Source: Desulforhopalus sp.
GTDB taxonomy: Bacteria; Desulfobacterota; Desulfobulbia; Desulfobulbales; Desulfocapsaceae
Reading direction: 5' to 3'
DNA length: 31,899 nucleotides
Assembly: GCA_023231425.1 (NCBI GenBank)
Contig: JALNVI010000028.1
Span: 1 to 31,899, forward strand
Part shown: one piece after another, positions 21,253 through 28,325 of the stretch
How the letters are laid out: every line of letters begins with the position of its first letter
Position numbering within the stretch: position 1 is the first letter of the stretch
Position numbers and translations under genes: made by a program
The notes under the pieces: generated by a model
What the model was told of the DNA's origin: nothing
The model's input: the letters and a program-made list of their open reading frames with translations, nothing else
The model's database searches: none

Positions 21253-22917
21253 TTACTTCCCGGTCATCATAGCCGCAATGTCTTCCTCGACCGTACCAAT
21301 AGCCTTGATATTAAATTTTTCCACCAATACCTTCGCGACATTGGGTGAAAGAAACGCAGGCAGCGTCGGTCCAAGTCGAATGCCTTTTACCCCGAGAAAC
21401 AGGAGGGCCAGGAGCACGGCGACCGCCTTTTGTTCATACCAGGCAATATCGTAGGAGATGGGTAATTCGTTAATATCATCAAGGCCAAACACTTCCTTGA
21501 GCTTAAGAGCTATGACGGCAAGCGAATAAGAATCGTTGCACTGTCCGGCATCAAGCACGCGGGGAATACCGCCGATATCACCAAGGTTGAGTTTGTTATA
21601 TCTGAATTTGGCACAACCGGCGGTAAGTATAACCGTGTCTTCAGGTAAATTTTTAGCTATTTCCGTATAGTAATTCCGATCTTTCTGACGCCCGTCACAC
21701 CCGCCCATGACCACAAAGCGCTTGATAGCACCGGATTTAACCGCATCGACAATCTTGTCTGCCAGGGCCAGCACCTGATGGTGGGCAAAGCCACCGACAA
21801 GAGTACCAGTCTCAATTTCGATCGGGGGTGCACAGGTTTTGGCTTTTTCGATGATGGCGGAAAAATCCTTGGCGCCACCTTCCGGGCGGTCAGCAATGTG
21901 TACGGCGTTTTCATAACCGACGACACCCGTGGTAAACATCCGGTCAAGATACGTGTTGTTTTTTCTTAACGGCACCAGGCAGTTTGTCGTGAATAATATT
22001 GGGCCGTTAAATGTTTCAAATTCCGTATTCTGATGCCACCATGAACCACCGTAGTTGCCGACGAGATGTTTATATTTTTTAAAGGCGGGATAAGAGTTGG
22101 CTGGCAGCATCTCACCGTGAGTATACACATCTACGCCTGTTCCTTCTGTCTGCTTGAGCAGCTCTTCCATGTCCTTCATGTCGTGGCCGGTAATCAAAAT
22201 TCCGGGTTTTGTGCCGACGCCGAGGTTTACTTCAGTGATTTCAGGATTGCCGTAGGCCGTCGTGTTGGCCTCATCGAGCAGGGCCATGGTGTTAACCGCT
22301 GTTTCCCCTGCTTTCATAACGAGAGCGACCATTTCATCAACGGATAAATCTTTGGTGGTTGAAGCCAGTGCTTCCATAAAGAAATCATTGATATCATCTT
22401 TGTGAAATCCCAGGATGGCTGCATGGTCAGCATAAGCGGCCACGCCTTTCAGGCCTATAATCAACAATTCGCGCAGTGAACGGGCATCCTCATTTTCAGT
22501 GGACAAAACGCCAACTTCTTTTGCTTTTTCGGCGTATGCTGACGGGTCCGTTGCGGCCCAGGTTGCGGCGTCAGGCAGAGCCTCATCAAAATCCTTTCCT
22601 TTCTTTTCCTTATATGCCGCCAGAAAACGGTCCCTTGCCAGGTCTCGACGTTTGAGGCCGTCAGTGATCATGGCTGTAAAACGGGCATCATCCCAATTGG
22701 CATTGGTAATAGTGGCAAACAGGCCCTGGGCGACAAAATCATCATTTACTCGATCAGAAACTCCGAGTTCTTTAAGTTTTTCACCGTAAACCGATATTCC
22801 TCTGAGTACAAAAATCAGTAAGTCCTGCAGGTTGGCGGTCTCCTCAGGCTTTCCGCAAACGCCCTTTATTGTACAACCGGTATTTTTGGCAGTTTCCTGA
22901 CATTGAAAACAAAACAT
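21253..22917 (-). CDS. hcp: Hybrid cluster protein (Hcp, prismane protein)
   Basis: A 554-residue class I hybrid cluster protein, historically called hydroxylamine reductase and shown in other bacteria to have NO reductase or S-nitrosylase activity. The N-terminal cluster ligands are in MFCFQCQETAKNTGCTIKGVCG (Cys3, Cys6, Cys15, Cys21). Hybrid-cluster ligands are recognisable in THGEMLPA (His, Glu), FTTNCLVP, LTAGCAKFRYN, LDAGQCNDSYS and the final DIAWYEQKAVA segment. The start is ATG 22917, preceded by AAGGAGAG; the longer frame adds 12 residues without support. It lies 116 bases downstream of a flavodiiron gene on the same strand, a pairing that fits detoxification of nitric oxide. No Hcr reductase gene is present in the window. 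Confidence 0.95.
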   Translation of the reverse strand: MFCFQCQETAKNTGCTIKGVCGKPEETANLQDLLIFVLRGISVYGEKLKELGVSDRVNDDFVAQGLFATITNANWDDARFTAMITDGLKRRDLARDRFLAAYKEKKGKDFDEALPDAATWAATDPSAYAEKAKEVGVLSTENEDARSLRELLIIGLKGVAAYADHAAILGFHKDDINDFFMEALASTTKDLSVDEMVALVMKAGETAVNTMALLDEANTTAYGNPEITEVNLGVGTKPGILITGHDMKDMEELLKQTEGTGVDVYTHGEMLPANSYPAFKKYKHLVGNYGGSWWHQNTEFETFNGPILFTTNCLVPLRKNNTYLDRMFTTGVVGYENAVHIADRPEGGAKDFSAIIEKAKTCAPPIEIETGTLVGGFAHHQVLALADKIVDAVKSGAIKRFVVMGGCDGRQKDRNYYTEIAKNLPEDTVILTAGCAKFRYNKLNLGDIGGIPRVLDAGQCNDSYSLAVIALKLKEVFGLDDINELPISYDIAWYEQKAVAVLLALLFLGVKGIRLGPTLPAFLSPNVAKVLVEKFNIKAIGTVEEDIAAMMTGK

Positions 22918-22955
22918 GATTTCTCTCCTTTCTGGGGTTCTCTGTTTCTTCATTT

Positions 22956-22984
22956 TAAGGACTTTTTAAAAGTCAAAGTCCTTA
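22956..22984. promoter_or_regulatory. Inverted repeat in the fprA2-hcp spacer
   Basis: TAAGGACTTT (22956-22965) and AAAGTCCTTA (22975-22984) form a perfect 10-bp stem around nine bases, about 40 bases before the hcp start. No T-run follows, so an operator or an RNA hairpin that tunes hcp relative to the upstream flavodiiron gene is more likely than a terminator. I do not recognise it as an NsrR or HcpR site. Confidence 0.45.
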
Positions 22985-23033
22985 CTAAATCCCGGGTAAT
23001 ATCAAGCACTCTTTTATTGCGCCTTTACAGGTG

Positions 23034-24212
23034 TTAAACAAAACCGTTTTCTTTGTGTTTTTCTGCAATTATATCAGCCATGTTATTCAGGGCGTTGAAG
23101 GTGTCCTCACCAGGCACGCCTTTACAGAGAACGGGATCAATAATCTCTACCTTGAGATTGGGGACCATTCCGGCAAGCATTTCTACTGTCTTGCCACCCC
23201 ATCCGTATGAGCCGATAATCGACAAAAATTTGACGTTGGGTCGCAGGGCGTTGGCTAAAAATGTGGCATAGGCAGCATACGGATGGGGCCCGGCAAGAAC
23301 CGTAGGTGTCGCGACAACGATGGTTGCTGCATCAACAAGAGACATGGCCAGCTTGCCGATATCCGTTACGGCCAGGTTAAAGGGTTCAACCCGTACACCC
23401 CTCTCCACAAGTGCGGTAACCAGATGGTCAACCATCAATTGTGTGCTTTTGTGCATGGATACGTGGGGTAAGACGACAATGTTTTTAGGAGCTCCCACCG
23501 TCCATTCATGATAGGCATTGAGGATGAACTCTGGCCGTGGAAATATTTGTCCGTGGCCAGGGGCGATCATTTTTATATCATAGGGAGCAAGTTTTTCCAG
23601 ATTCTTTTGGATCACCTTTCTAAAAGGCATCATGATCTCGGCGTAGTAGCGTTTAGCTGCCTCGTAAACACGTCCTTCGTCTGTCACAAAAAGATCACTT
23701 GTGGCGATATGTGAACCAAAAAAATCACAGCTGAACAGGATCTTGTCTTCCTCCAGATACGTTACCATGGTTTCGGGCCAATGAACCCAGGGAGTATAAA
23801 TAAATGTCAACGTTTTATCGCCGAGAGAAAGTTTCTCTCCATCCTGGACCGTTATGAAAAACTCTTCGGGAATCGGTAAAAGGTCTGTAAGCATTCCCTT
23901 TGCTTTTGGAGTGCAGATGAGTTTTGCTTCAGGGTACTTGTTAAGAACCTGCATAATAATACCAGAATGGTCCTGTTCGGCGTGCTGGGAGACGATGTAG
24001 TCAATTTTAGCAACACCCTCAAGCTGTGCCATGAATTCCCTGGCCATATGGGGCTCATCCGTATCCACTAATACGGTTTTTTCACTCCCTTTAATTAGAT
24101 ATGCGTTGTAGCTCGTTCCGTCGGGGAGAGGGACCAGTGCGTCAAAAAGACGACTGTCCCAATCCACAGAACCCATCCAGTAAATATTTTCTTTTATTTT
24201 TCGTGCGAGCAT
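23034..24212 (-). CDS. Flavodiiron protein, second paralogue
   Basis: A 392-residue two-domain flavodiiron protein. Diiron ligands are in SQHAEQDHSG (His77, Glu79, Asp81, His82), WVHWPETM (His144), SCDFFGSH (Asp163) and APGHGQI (His220). The flavodoxin domain (about 243-390) has the loop VSMHKST rather than the more common MYGNT-type loop, followed by VATPTVLAGPHPYA and IGSYGWGGKT. It is clearly diverged from the protein at 9382-10623, so not a recent duplicate. ATG 24212 follows GGAGGG, which adjoins a family-1 repeat fragment at 24218-24283. The hcp gene downstream suggests a role against nitric oxide or O2 under anaerobic growth. Confidence 0.93.
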   Translation of the reverse strand: MLARKIKENIYWMGSVDWDSRLFDALVPLPDGTSYNAYLIKGSEKTVLVDTDEPHMAREFMAQLEGVAKIDYIVSQHAEQDHSGIIMQVLNKYPEAKLICTPKAKGMLTDLLPIPEEFFITVQDGEKLSLGDKTLTFIYTPWVHWPETMVTYLEEDKILFSCDFFGSHIATSDLFVTDEGRVYEAAKRYYAEIMMPFRKVIQKNLEKLAPYDIKMIAPGHGQIFPRPEFILNAYHEWTVGAPKNIVVLPHVSMHKSTQLMVDHLVTALVERGVRVEPFNLAVTDIGKLAMSLVDAATIVVATPTVLAGPHPYAAYATFLANALRPNVKFLSIIGSYGWGGKTVEMLAGMVPNLKVEIIDPVLCKGVPGEDTFNALNNMADIIAEKHKENGFV

Positions 24213-24217
24213 CTTTT

Positions 24218-24283
24218 CCCTCCGAGGATAATTTTTTGACTGTAACGAAGAAGATGGGCGAAAGACTGGTTATTCGATGTTCA
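24218..24283 (+). mobile_element. Family-1 repeat, copy D (right half only)
   Basis: CCGAGGATAATTTTTTGACTG, TAACGAAGAAGATGGGCGAA and AGACTGGTTATTCGATGTTC match the right half of copy B. The end reads GATGTTC instead of AGGTACCC, as in copy C. It begins 6 bases upstream of the fprA2 start codon, so it forms that gene's entire immediate leader. Confidence 0.65.
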
Positions 24284-24425
24284 AGATTGTCAAAAGGCAG
24301 GCCAGATTTCTTCCTTTTGGGCCAATAATCAACAATAAACTGAAAGAAGAAAAATAACCTGAAAAGAAAAATATTAATTGATAATCGTTTTGGCAATGTT
24401 GCCTGAAAAAAATATTAAAATTATG

Positions 24426-24589
24426 GGGACATTGAATAATCTTGTATTTCATTCATCTTCGAGGCACAGGAGGAAATTTACCACAGGTATAGAATTGATA
24501 TCTCGATGTCTCGTTCCTCGCTTTAGCGGAGGATAAATTTTTGACTGTAACGAAGAAGATGGGCGAAAGACTGATTATTCAAGGTACCC
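24426..24589 (+). mobile_element. Family-1 MITE-like repeat, copy B (164 bp)
   Basis: Begins GGGACATTGAATAATC and ends GATTATTCAAGGTACCC. The left arm carries TTGTATTTCATTCATCTTCG, AGGCACAGGAGGAAATTTAC; the right arm carries GCGGAGGATAAATTTTTGAC and TGTAACGAAGAAGATGGGCG. Beyond the terminal 16 bases, the arms remain partly complementary (TTTCGyyCATCTTC shared when one arm is reversed), so the inverted repeat extends to about 35 imperfect bases. No open frame lies inside. Confidence 0.75.
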
Positions 24590-25292
24590 TTATTTATTGA
24601 GCATTTTCGGTACGCATGGCAGGCTGGATATAACAGGCCTTAATCATTACGAATAGCTGGATGAGTACAATAAGGGCAACAGCGTGATATGAAAACGAGT
24701 GAGCTGCCGGGATGGTTACGTCACCACAACCTGACCGGAGGTTACCAGGCACAGGTTCCAGCACGTCCTCAAGACCTTTCTTGTTAAGAAGTCCAATTTA
24801 CAAACAAGCCACATCCTGGACAAACCACATACTCTACATCCCTTCAGCGTGAGACTTCCCCACAGAAAGGCGGCCGCTTCTCATTAAACCGCCAGGTCAG
24901 GCTGATTCTCCTCGGAGGAATTAAGCAAAGTTCTGGAATAACCTTGACGGTTAGCTAAATAATAATTAGCCTGCTAAAAAAAATAGAGGGCCGACATGTT
25001 GAAAGAGGCCCGCCGGGCATCACCGGGATGGTGTGATTCAAGGTCCCCTTCGGAGATTGCTGTTGCCCTGTGGCACGGCGTTGACCCTGACCGGCATCTT
25101 AACCGTGCTGTGTCAAATTTAATTTTTCTGCTGACAACGGGAAAAATTCTGCCTCTGTCGAAAATCTGGATGTTAAAAACACAAAAAAAGGCAGTGCGAT
25201 TATACCTGGCAGGTGCTGTCGCAGGGGTGTTGGCAATCCACCATGGGATTATCCCCGGACCGGGGAGCGGGTCTCACCCCAATATCTTTAAA
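24590..25292. other. Gene-poor stretch between repeats
   Basis: About 700 bases without a gene I can support. The plus-strand frame 24996-25343 (115 codons, ATG after AGAGGG) begins here, but its last 16 codons lie inside repeat copy C and its protein matches no family I recognise. A short family-1-like end (GATTCAAGGTCCCC, about 25034) is the only repeated motif seen. It may be decayed sequence left by gene loss. Confidence 0.5.
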
Positions 25293-25402
25293 GGGTACCT
25301 TGAAACCACTTGTATTTTGTTCATATTCGAGGAATATGATTGAAATTTCGAGGATAAATTTCTGCCGGTAACGCAGAAAATGGGCGATTATTCGATGTTC
25401 CC
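25293..25402 (+). mobile_element. Family-1 MITE-like repeat, copy C (110 bp, internally deleted)
   Basis: Begins GGGTACCTTGAAACCACTTG and ends GATTATTCGATGTTCCC. It keeps TTGTATTTTGTTCATATTCG, AGGATAAATTTCTGCC and AAATGGGCGATTATTC but lacks about 50 central bases found in copies A and B. It ends 10 bases before a 45-codon frame and 131 bases before the efflux operon. Confidence 0.7.
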
Positions 25403-25412
25403 TGAAAGTAAT

Positions 25413-25550
25413 ATGGATAAAATGACTGATACAGAAAATGAAACAGCTCTCCTGGCTGTCGGCGCAGCAATGGCAGGATTCTTTGCAGCTGTCAAAGCGC
25501 ATAATGCAGGTGCCCGCGTGATGGGGAGGCAAGATGACCATGCAAAATAA
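25413..25550 (+). pseudogene. 45-codon frame resembling the FAD-binding start of a flavoprotein
   Basis: Too short for most gene callers. The peptide runs MDKMTDTENETALLAVGAAM, AGFFAAVKAHNAGARV, MGRQDDHAK. The middle resembles the N-terminal Rossmann segment of fumarate-reductase or succinate-dehydrogenase-type flavoproteins (VVGGGxAGxxAAxxAxxxGARV), but the GxGxxG glycines are partly replaced (VGAAMAG). It therefore looks like the remnant of a gene whose remainder was lost. It overlaps the first 17 bases of the outer membrane factor gene in another frame. Coupling to that gene, or a real small protein, cannot be excluded. Confidence 0.4.
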
Positions 25551-27009
25551 GAACCGGTTCGAGCTGGTTCCACAGCAGACAGGATGTCTGTGTCCGAGAG
25601 TGATGATGACCCTGGTGTTCATGGTGCTGGCGGTCCTGATTTCAGGCTGCAGCGTGGCCAATCACGATATAAAAATGCCGTTGTCTGCTCCGGCCCGGTT
25701 TTCCGAATCCGGCCATTCACCCCTGCCGGACCAATGGTGGCTGTCGTTTGAGGATCCGGTGCTCAACGGGCTCATGGATCAGGCTCTGGCGAATAATTTC
25801 AGTTTAAAAACTGCATGGGACCGCCTCAGCCAGGTCCGGGCCCTGGCAAAAAGTGCCGGAGCCGATCTTTTCCCGACCCTTGATGTTGAGGCCGAAGACT
25901 CACGAAACTGGTCGTTCGACTCCGGCGAGACTACTGAAGGCCACACCTACTCCCTGGGCCTTGCTGCAAGTTACGAGGTGGACCTGTGGGGCCGCATCCA
26001 GTCCAGCCGCGATGCGGCTGCATTTGCCGCACAAGCCAGCGAACAGGACCTGCAGGCTGCAGCTCTGACCCTCTCGTCCGAGGTGGCCGGCACCTGGTAT
26101 CAGCTGGTTGAGCAGTATGGGCAATTGGAGATACTGAACGCGCAGATCCTTAACAATGAACAGGTGCTCGAACTGGTGACACTTCAAGTCCGCACCGGTC
26201 AGGTCGGCATTGCCGATATGCTCCAGCAGCAACAGCTGCTGGAGTCTAACCAGGGTGAAAAAGCAGGCGTTCTGGCTCAGGTCGGAGTCCTGGAGCACCA
26301 GCTGGCAATCCTGCTCGGGCAGCCTCCCGGGCAGAAGGTGGCACCGCGGGTGACAACGCTGATAAATCTGCCGGCCATGCCGCAATCGGGTCTGCCTGCA
26401 GCATTGATTAACCGCCGTCCGGATATCCGCAGCGCATATTTCAGTGTCCAGGCTGCCGACAACGATCTGGCGGCGGCCATTGCCAACCGCTTTCCCCAGT
26501 TGAGTCTTACCGCCGATGTAGAGACCTCGGGTGTGCATACCCGTGACCTGTTCAACAACTGGCTGGTAACACTGGCCGCCAATCTGGTGGCTCCCATCGT
26601 TGATGGGGGCGCGCTTCGGGCTGAGGTTGACCGGACCCGGGCTGTTGCCTCCGAGGCCCTGCATCTCTGGGGGCAGACTATTCTTGATGCCCTTAAAGAG
26701 GTGGAAGATGCCCTGGTACAGGAACAGCGCCAGCGTGAATTCATTACCAGCCTCGACAGGCAGCTGGCCCTGGCCGGGCAGGTTACCGAACGGGTGCGGG
26801 ACAGATACCTTCAGGGCACGGTGGATTATCAGCGGGTGCTTGATGCACAGCTCTCCCGGCAGACGCTGCAGCGCAACCTTTTGACCGCCAGACAAAAGCT
26901 GGTACAGGATCGAATTGACCTGTGCCTGGCCCTGGGTTCGGGATGGGCGTTGGAACAGTCGGAACAGAATTTACCCATGCTTCAGGGAACCCTGCGGAAG
27001 AAGAGATAG
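25534..27009 (+). CDS. Outer membrane efflux lipoprotein (TolC/NodT-type)
   Basis: A 491-residue outer membrane factor, the exit duct of a tripartite pump. A hydrophobic signal segment ends in LISGC, a lipobox with Cys39 as the probable lipidation site. It has the repeated OEP helical-hairpin layout: DPVLNGLMDQALANNFSLKTAWDRLSQVRA, YEVDLWGRIQSSRDAA and LINRRPDIRSAYFSVQAADND. The ATG at 25534 follows GGGAGG; a second ATG six bases on is a possible alternative. It is the first gene of an outer membrane factor - fusion protein - RND operon, with 41 bases to the next gene. This gene order, duct first, is less common than duct last. The substrate is unknown. Confidence 0.9.
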   Translation: MTMQNKNRFELVPQQTGCLCPRVMMTLVFMVLAVLISGCSVANHDIKMPLSAPARFSESGHSPLPDQWWLSFEDPVLNGLMDQALANNFSLKTAWDRLSQVRALAKSAGADLFPTLDVEAEDSRNWSFDSGETTEGHTYSLGLAASYEVDLWGRIQSSRDAAAFAAQASEQDLQAAALTLSSEVAGTWYQLVEQYGQLEILNAQILNNEQVLELVTLQVRTGQVGIADMLQQQQLLESNQGEKAGVLAQVGVLEHQLAILLGQPPGQKVAPRVTTLINLPAMPQSGLPAALINRRPDIRSAYFSVQAADNDLAAAIANRFPQLSLTADVETSGVHTRDLFNNWLVTLAANLVAPIVDGGALRAEVDRTRAVASEALHLWGQTILDALKEVEDALVQEQRQREFITSLDRQLALAGQVTERVRDRYLQGTVDYQRVLDAQLSRQTLQRNLLTARQKLVQDRIDLCLALGSGWALEQSEQNLPMLQGTLRKKR

Positions 27010-27050
27010 TAACAACCTTGCACGTGACGGAAAAATAAAAGGTGAAACCC

Positions 27051-28325
27051 ATGCTGTTGAAACAAAAAATATCTGAGACTGTGATGGAAAAACGCCATCG
27101 GCGAACCTGGGCCTCTCTTGTGCTTCGTGGTCTGCTGCCTCTGACCGTTATCGTGGCAGGCACGGGCGCTGCTTTCTGGCTGATGGAAACCGGTCCCCAG
27201 GTAAAACCACAATCCCGGGCGCGCAATACGACGCTGGTGGAATACACGACCGTGAAGTACGGACCCCAGCAGACAGTGATCACTGGCATGGGGACCGTTG
27301 CGGCAGCACGCACTGTGGAACTCAAACCACAGGTCACCGGTAATATCACCGAACTGAGCGGGAACCTGATACCCGGGGGCCATTTTCAGCAGGGTGAGAC
27401 TCTTCTGAAAATTGATCCTGCGGACTACCATCTGACCGTGAAGCAGTTAACCACAGATGTGGCAAAAGCCGAGTCGGATTTGCAGCTTGAGCAGGGTAAC
27501 CAGCTGATCTCCCAAAAAGAGTACAAACTGTTGAATGAGACAGTGAGCGATGTAGAGAAAGCACTGATACTGCGCCAGCCCCAGTTGGAAAACCTGCGCG
27601 CCACCCTTGAATCGGCCCAGACCCGGCTCGAACAGGCCCGGGTCGACCTTGCTCGCACCCGGATAAAGGCCCCGTTTAATGCGGTGGTCTTGTCACGTGC
27701 CGTGGACATTGGTACCCGGGCCAACGAATCCACCGTGCTGGCCACTCTGGTGGGGACCGATGCCTGCTGGGTGGCAGTGTCCATACCCGTGGATCAGCTG
27801 CGCTGGATCAATATTCCGCAAAAGCAGAGCGATGGGGGTGCTCTGGTCCGGATTTACGACTCGGCAGCCTGGGGCGACGGCGTTTTTCGCCAGGGCCGGG
27901 TGATTCGCCTGGAAGCAGGTCTGGAAGAACAGGGGCGGATGGCGAGACTGCTGGTCCAGGTGGAAGATCCCCTGAGCCTGAAGTCGGAGAGTGCGGGACA
28001 GCCCCGAATGCTCATCGGCGAATACGTGCGTGTGGAGATTCAGGGGCAGGGGATGGCTTCGGCTGCGGCCATTGATCGCGAATTCATCCGCAACGGCAAC
28101 AGCGTATGGATCATGGACGGCGACGGGAATCTTGCAATCCGCCCTGTGGAGATTGCCTTCAAGGGAACCGATCGGCTGCTCATCACCGGTGGAATAGCAG
28201 CAGGGGAACAACTGATCATTACAGACATTGCCGCCCCCGTTGCAGGGATGTCCCTGCAAGCGGTGGACGACAACGCCAGCCAGATGACGACAAAAGTACC
28301 GGTTGGTCAGGGAGACCGGTCATGA
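27051..28325 (+). CDS. Membrane fusion protein of an RND efflux system
   Basis: A 424-residue periplasmic adaptor linking the RND pump to the outer membrane duct. An N-terminal transmembrane anchor (about residues 22-45: LVLRGLLPLTVIVAGTGAAFWLM) has no lipobox. The biotinyl-lipoyl-like halves flank a long coiled-coil hairpin (about 130-205: KQLTTDVAKAESDLQLEQGN and LESAQTRLEQARVDLARTRI), then beta-barrel and membrane-proximal domains. ATG 27051 is chosen because AAAGGTG lies six bases upstream; a GTG at 27042 is in frame. The stop overlaps the RND start (ATGA), showing translational coupling. Confidence 0.9.
   Translation: MLLKQKISETVMEKRHRRTWASLVLRGLLPLTVIVAGTGAAFWLMETGPQVKPQSRARNTTLVEYTTVKYGPQQTVITGMGTVAAARTVELKPQVTGNITELSGNLIPGGHFQQGETLLKIDPADYHLTVKQLTTDVAKAESDLQLEQGNQLISQKEYKLLNETVSDVEKALILRQPQLENLRATLESAQTRLEQARVDLARTRIKAPFNAVVLSRAVDIGTRANESTVLATLVGTDACWVAVSIPVDQLRWINIPQKQSDGGALVRIYDSAAWGDGVFRQGRVIRLEAGLEEQGRMARLLVQVEDPLSLKSESAGQPRMLIGEYVRVEIQGQGMASAAAIDREFIRNGNSVWIMDGDGNLAIRPVEIAFKGTDRLLITGGIAAGEQLIITDIAAPVAGMSLQAVDDNASQMTTKVPVGQGDRS

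Noticed and set aside
24996..25343. 115-codon plus-strand frame as a gene
   Set aside because: It has an AGAGGG before ATG, but no family resemblance, and its C-terminus is repeat copy C. It is kept only as a note in the gene-poor stretch.
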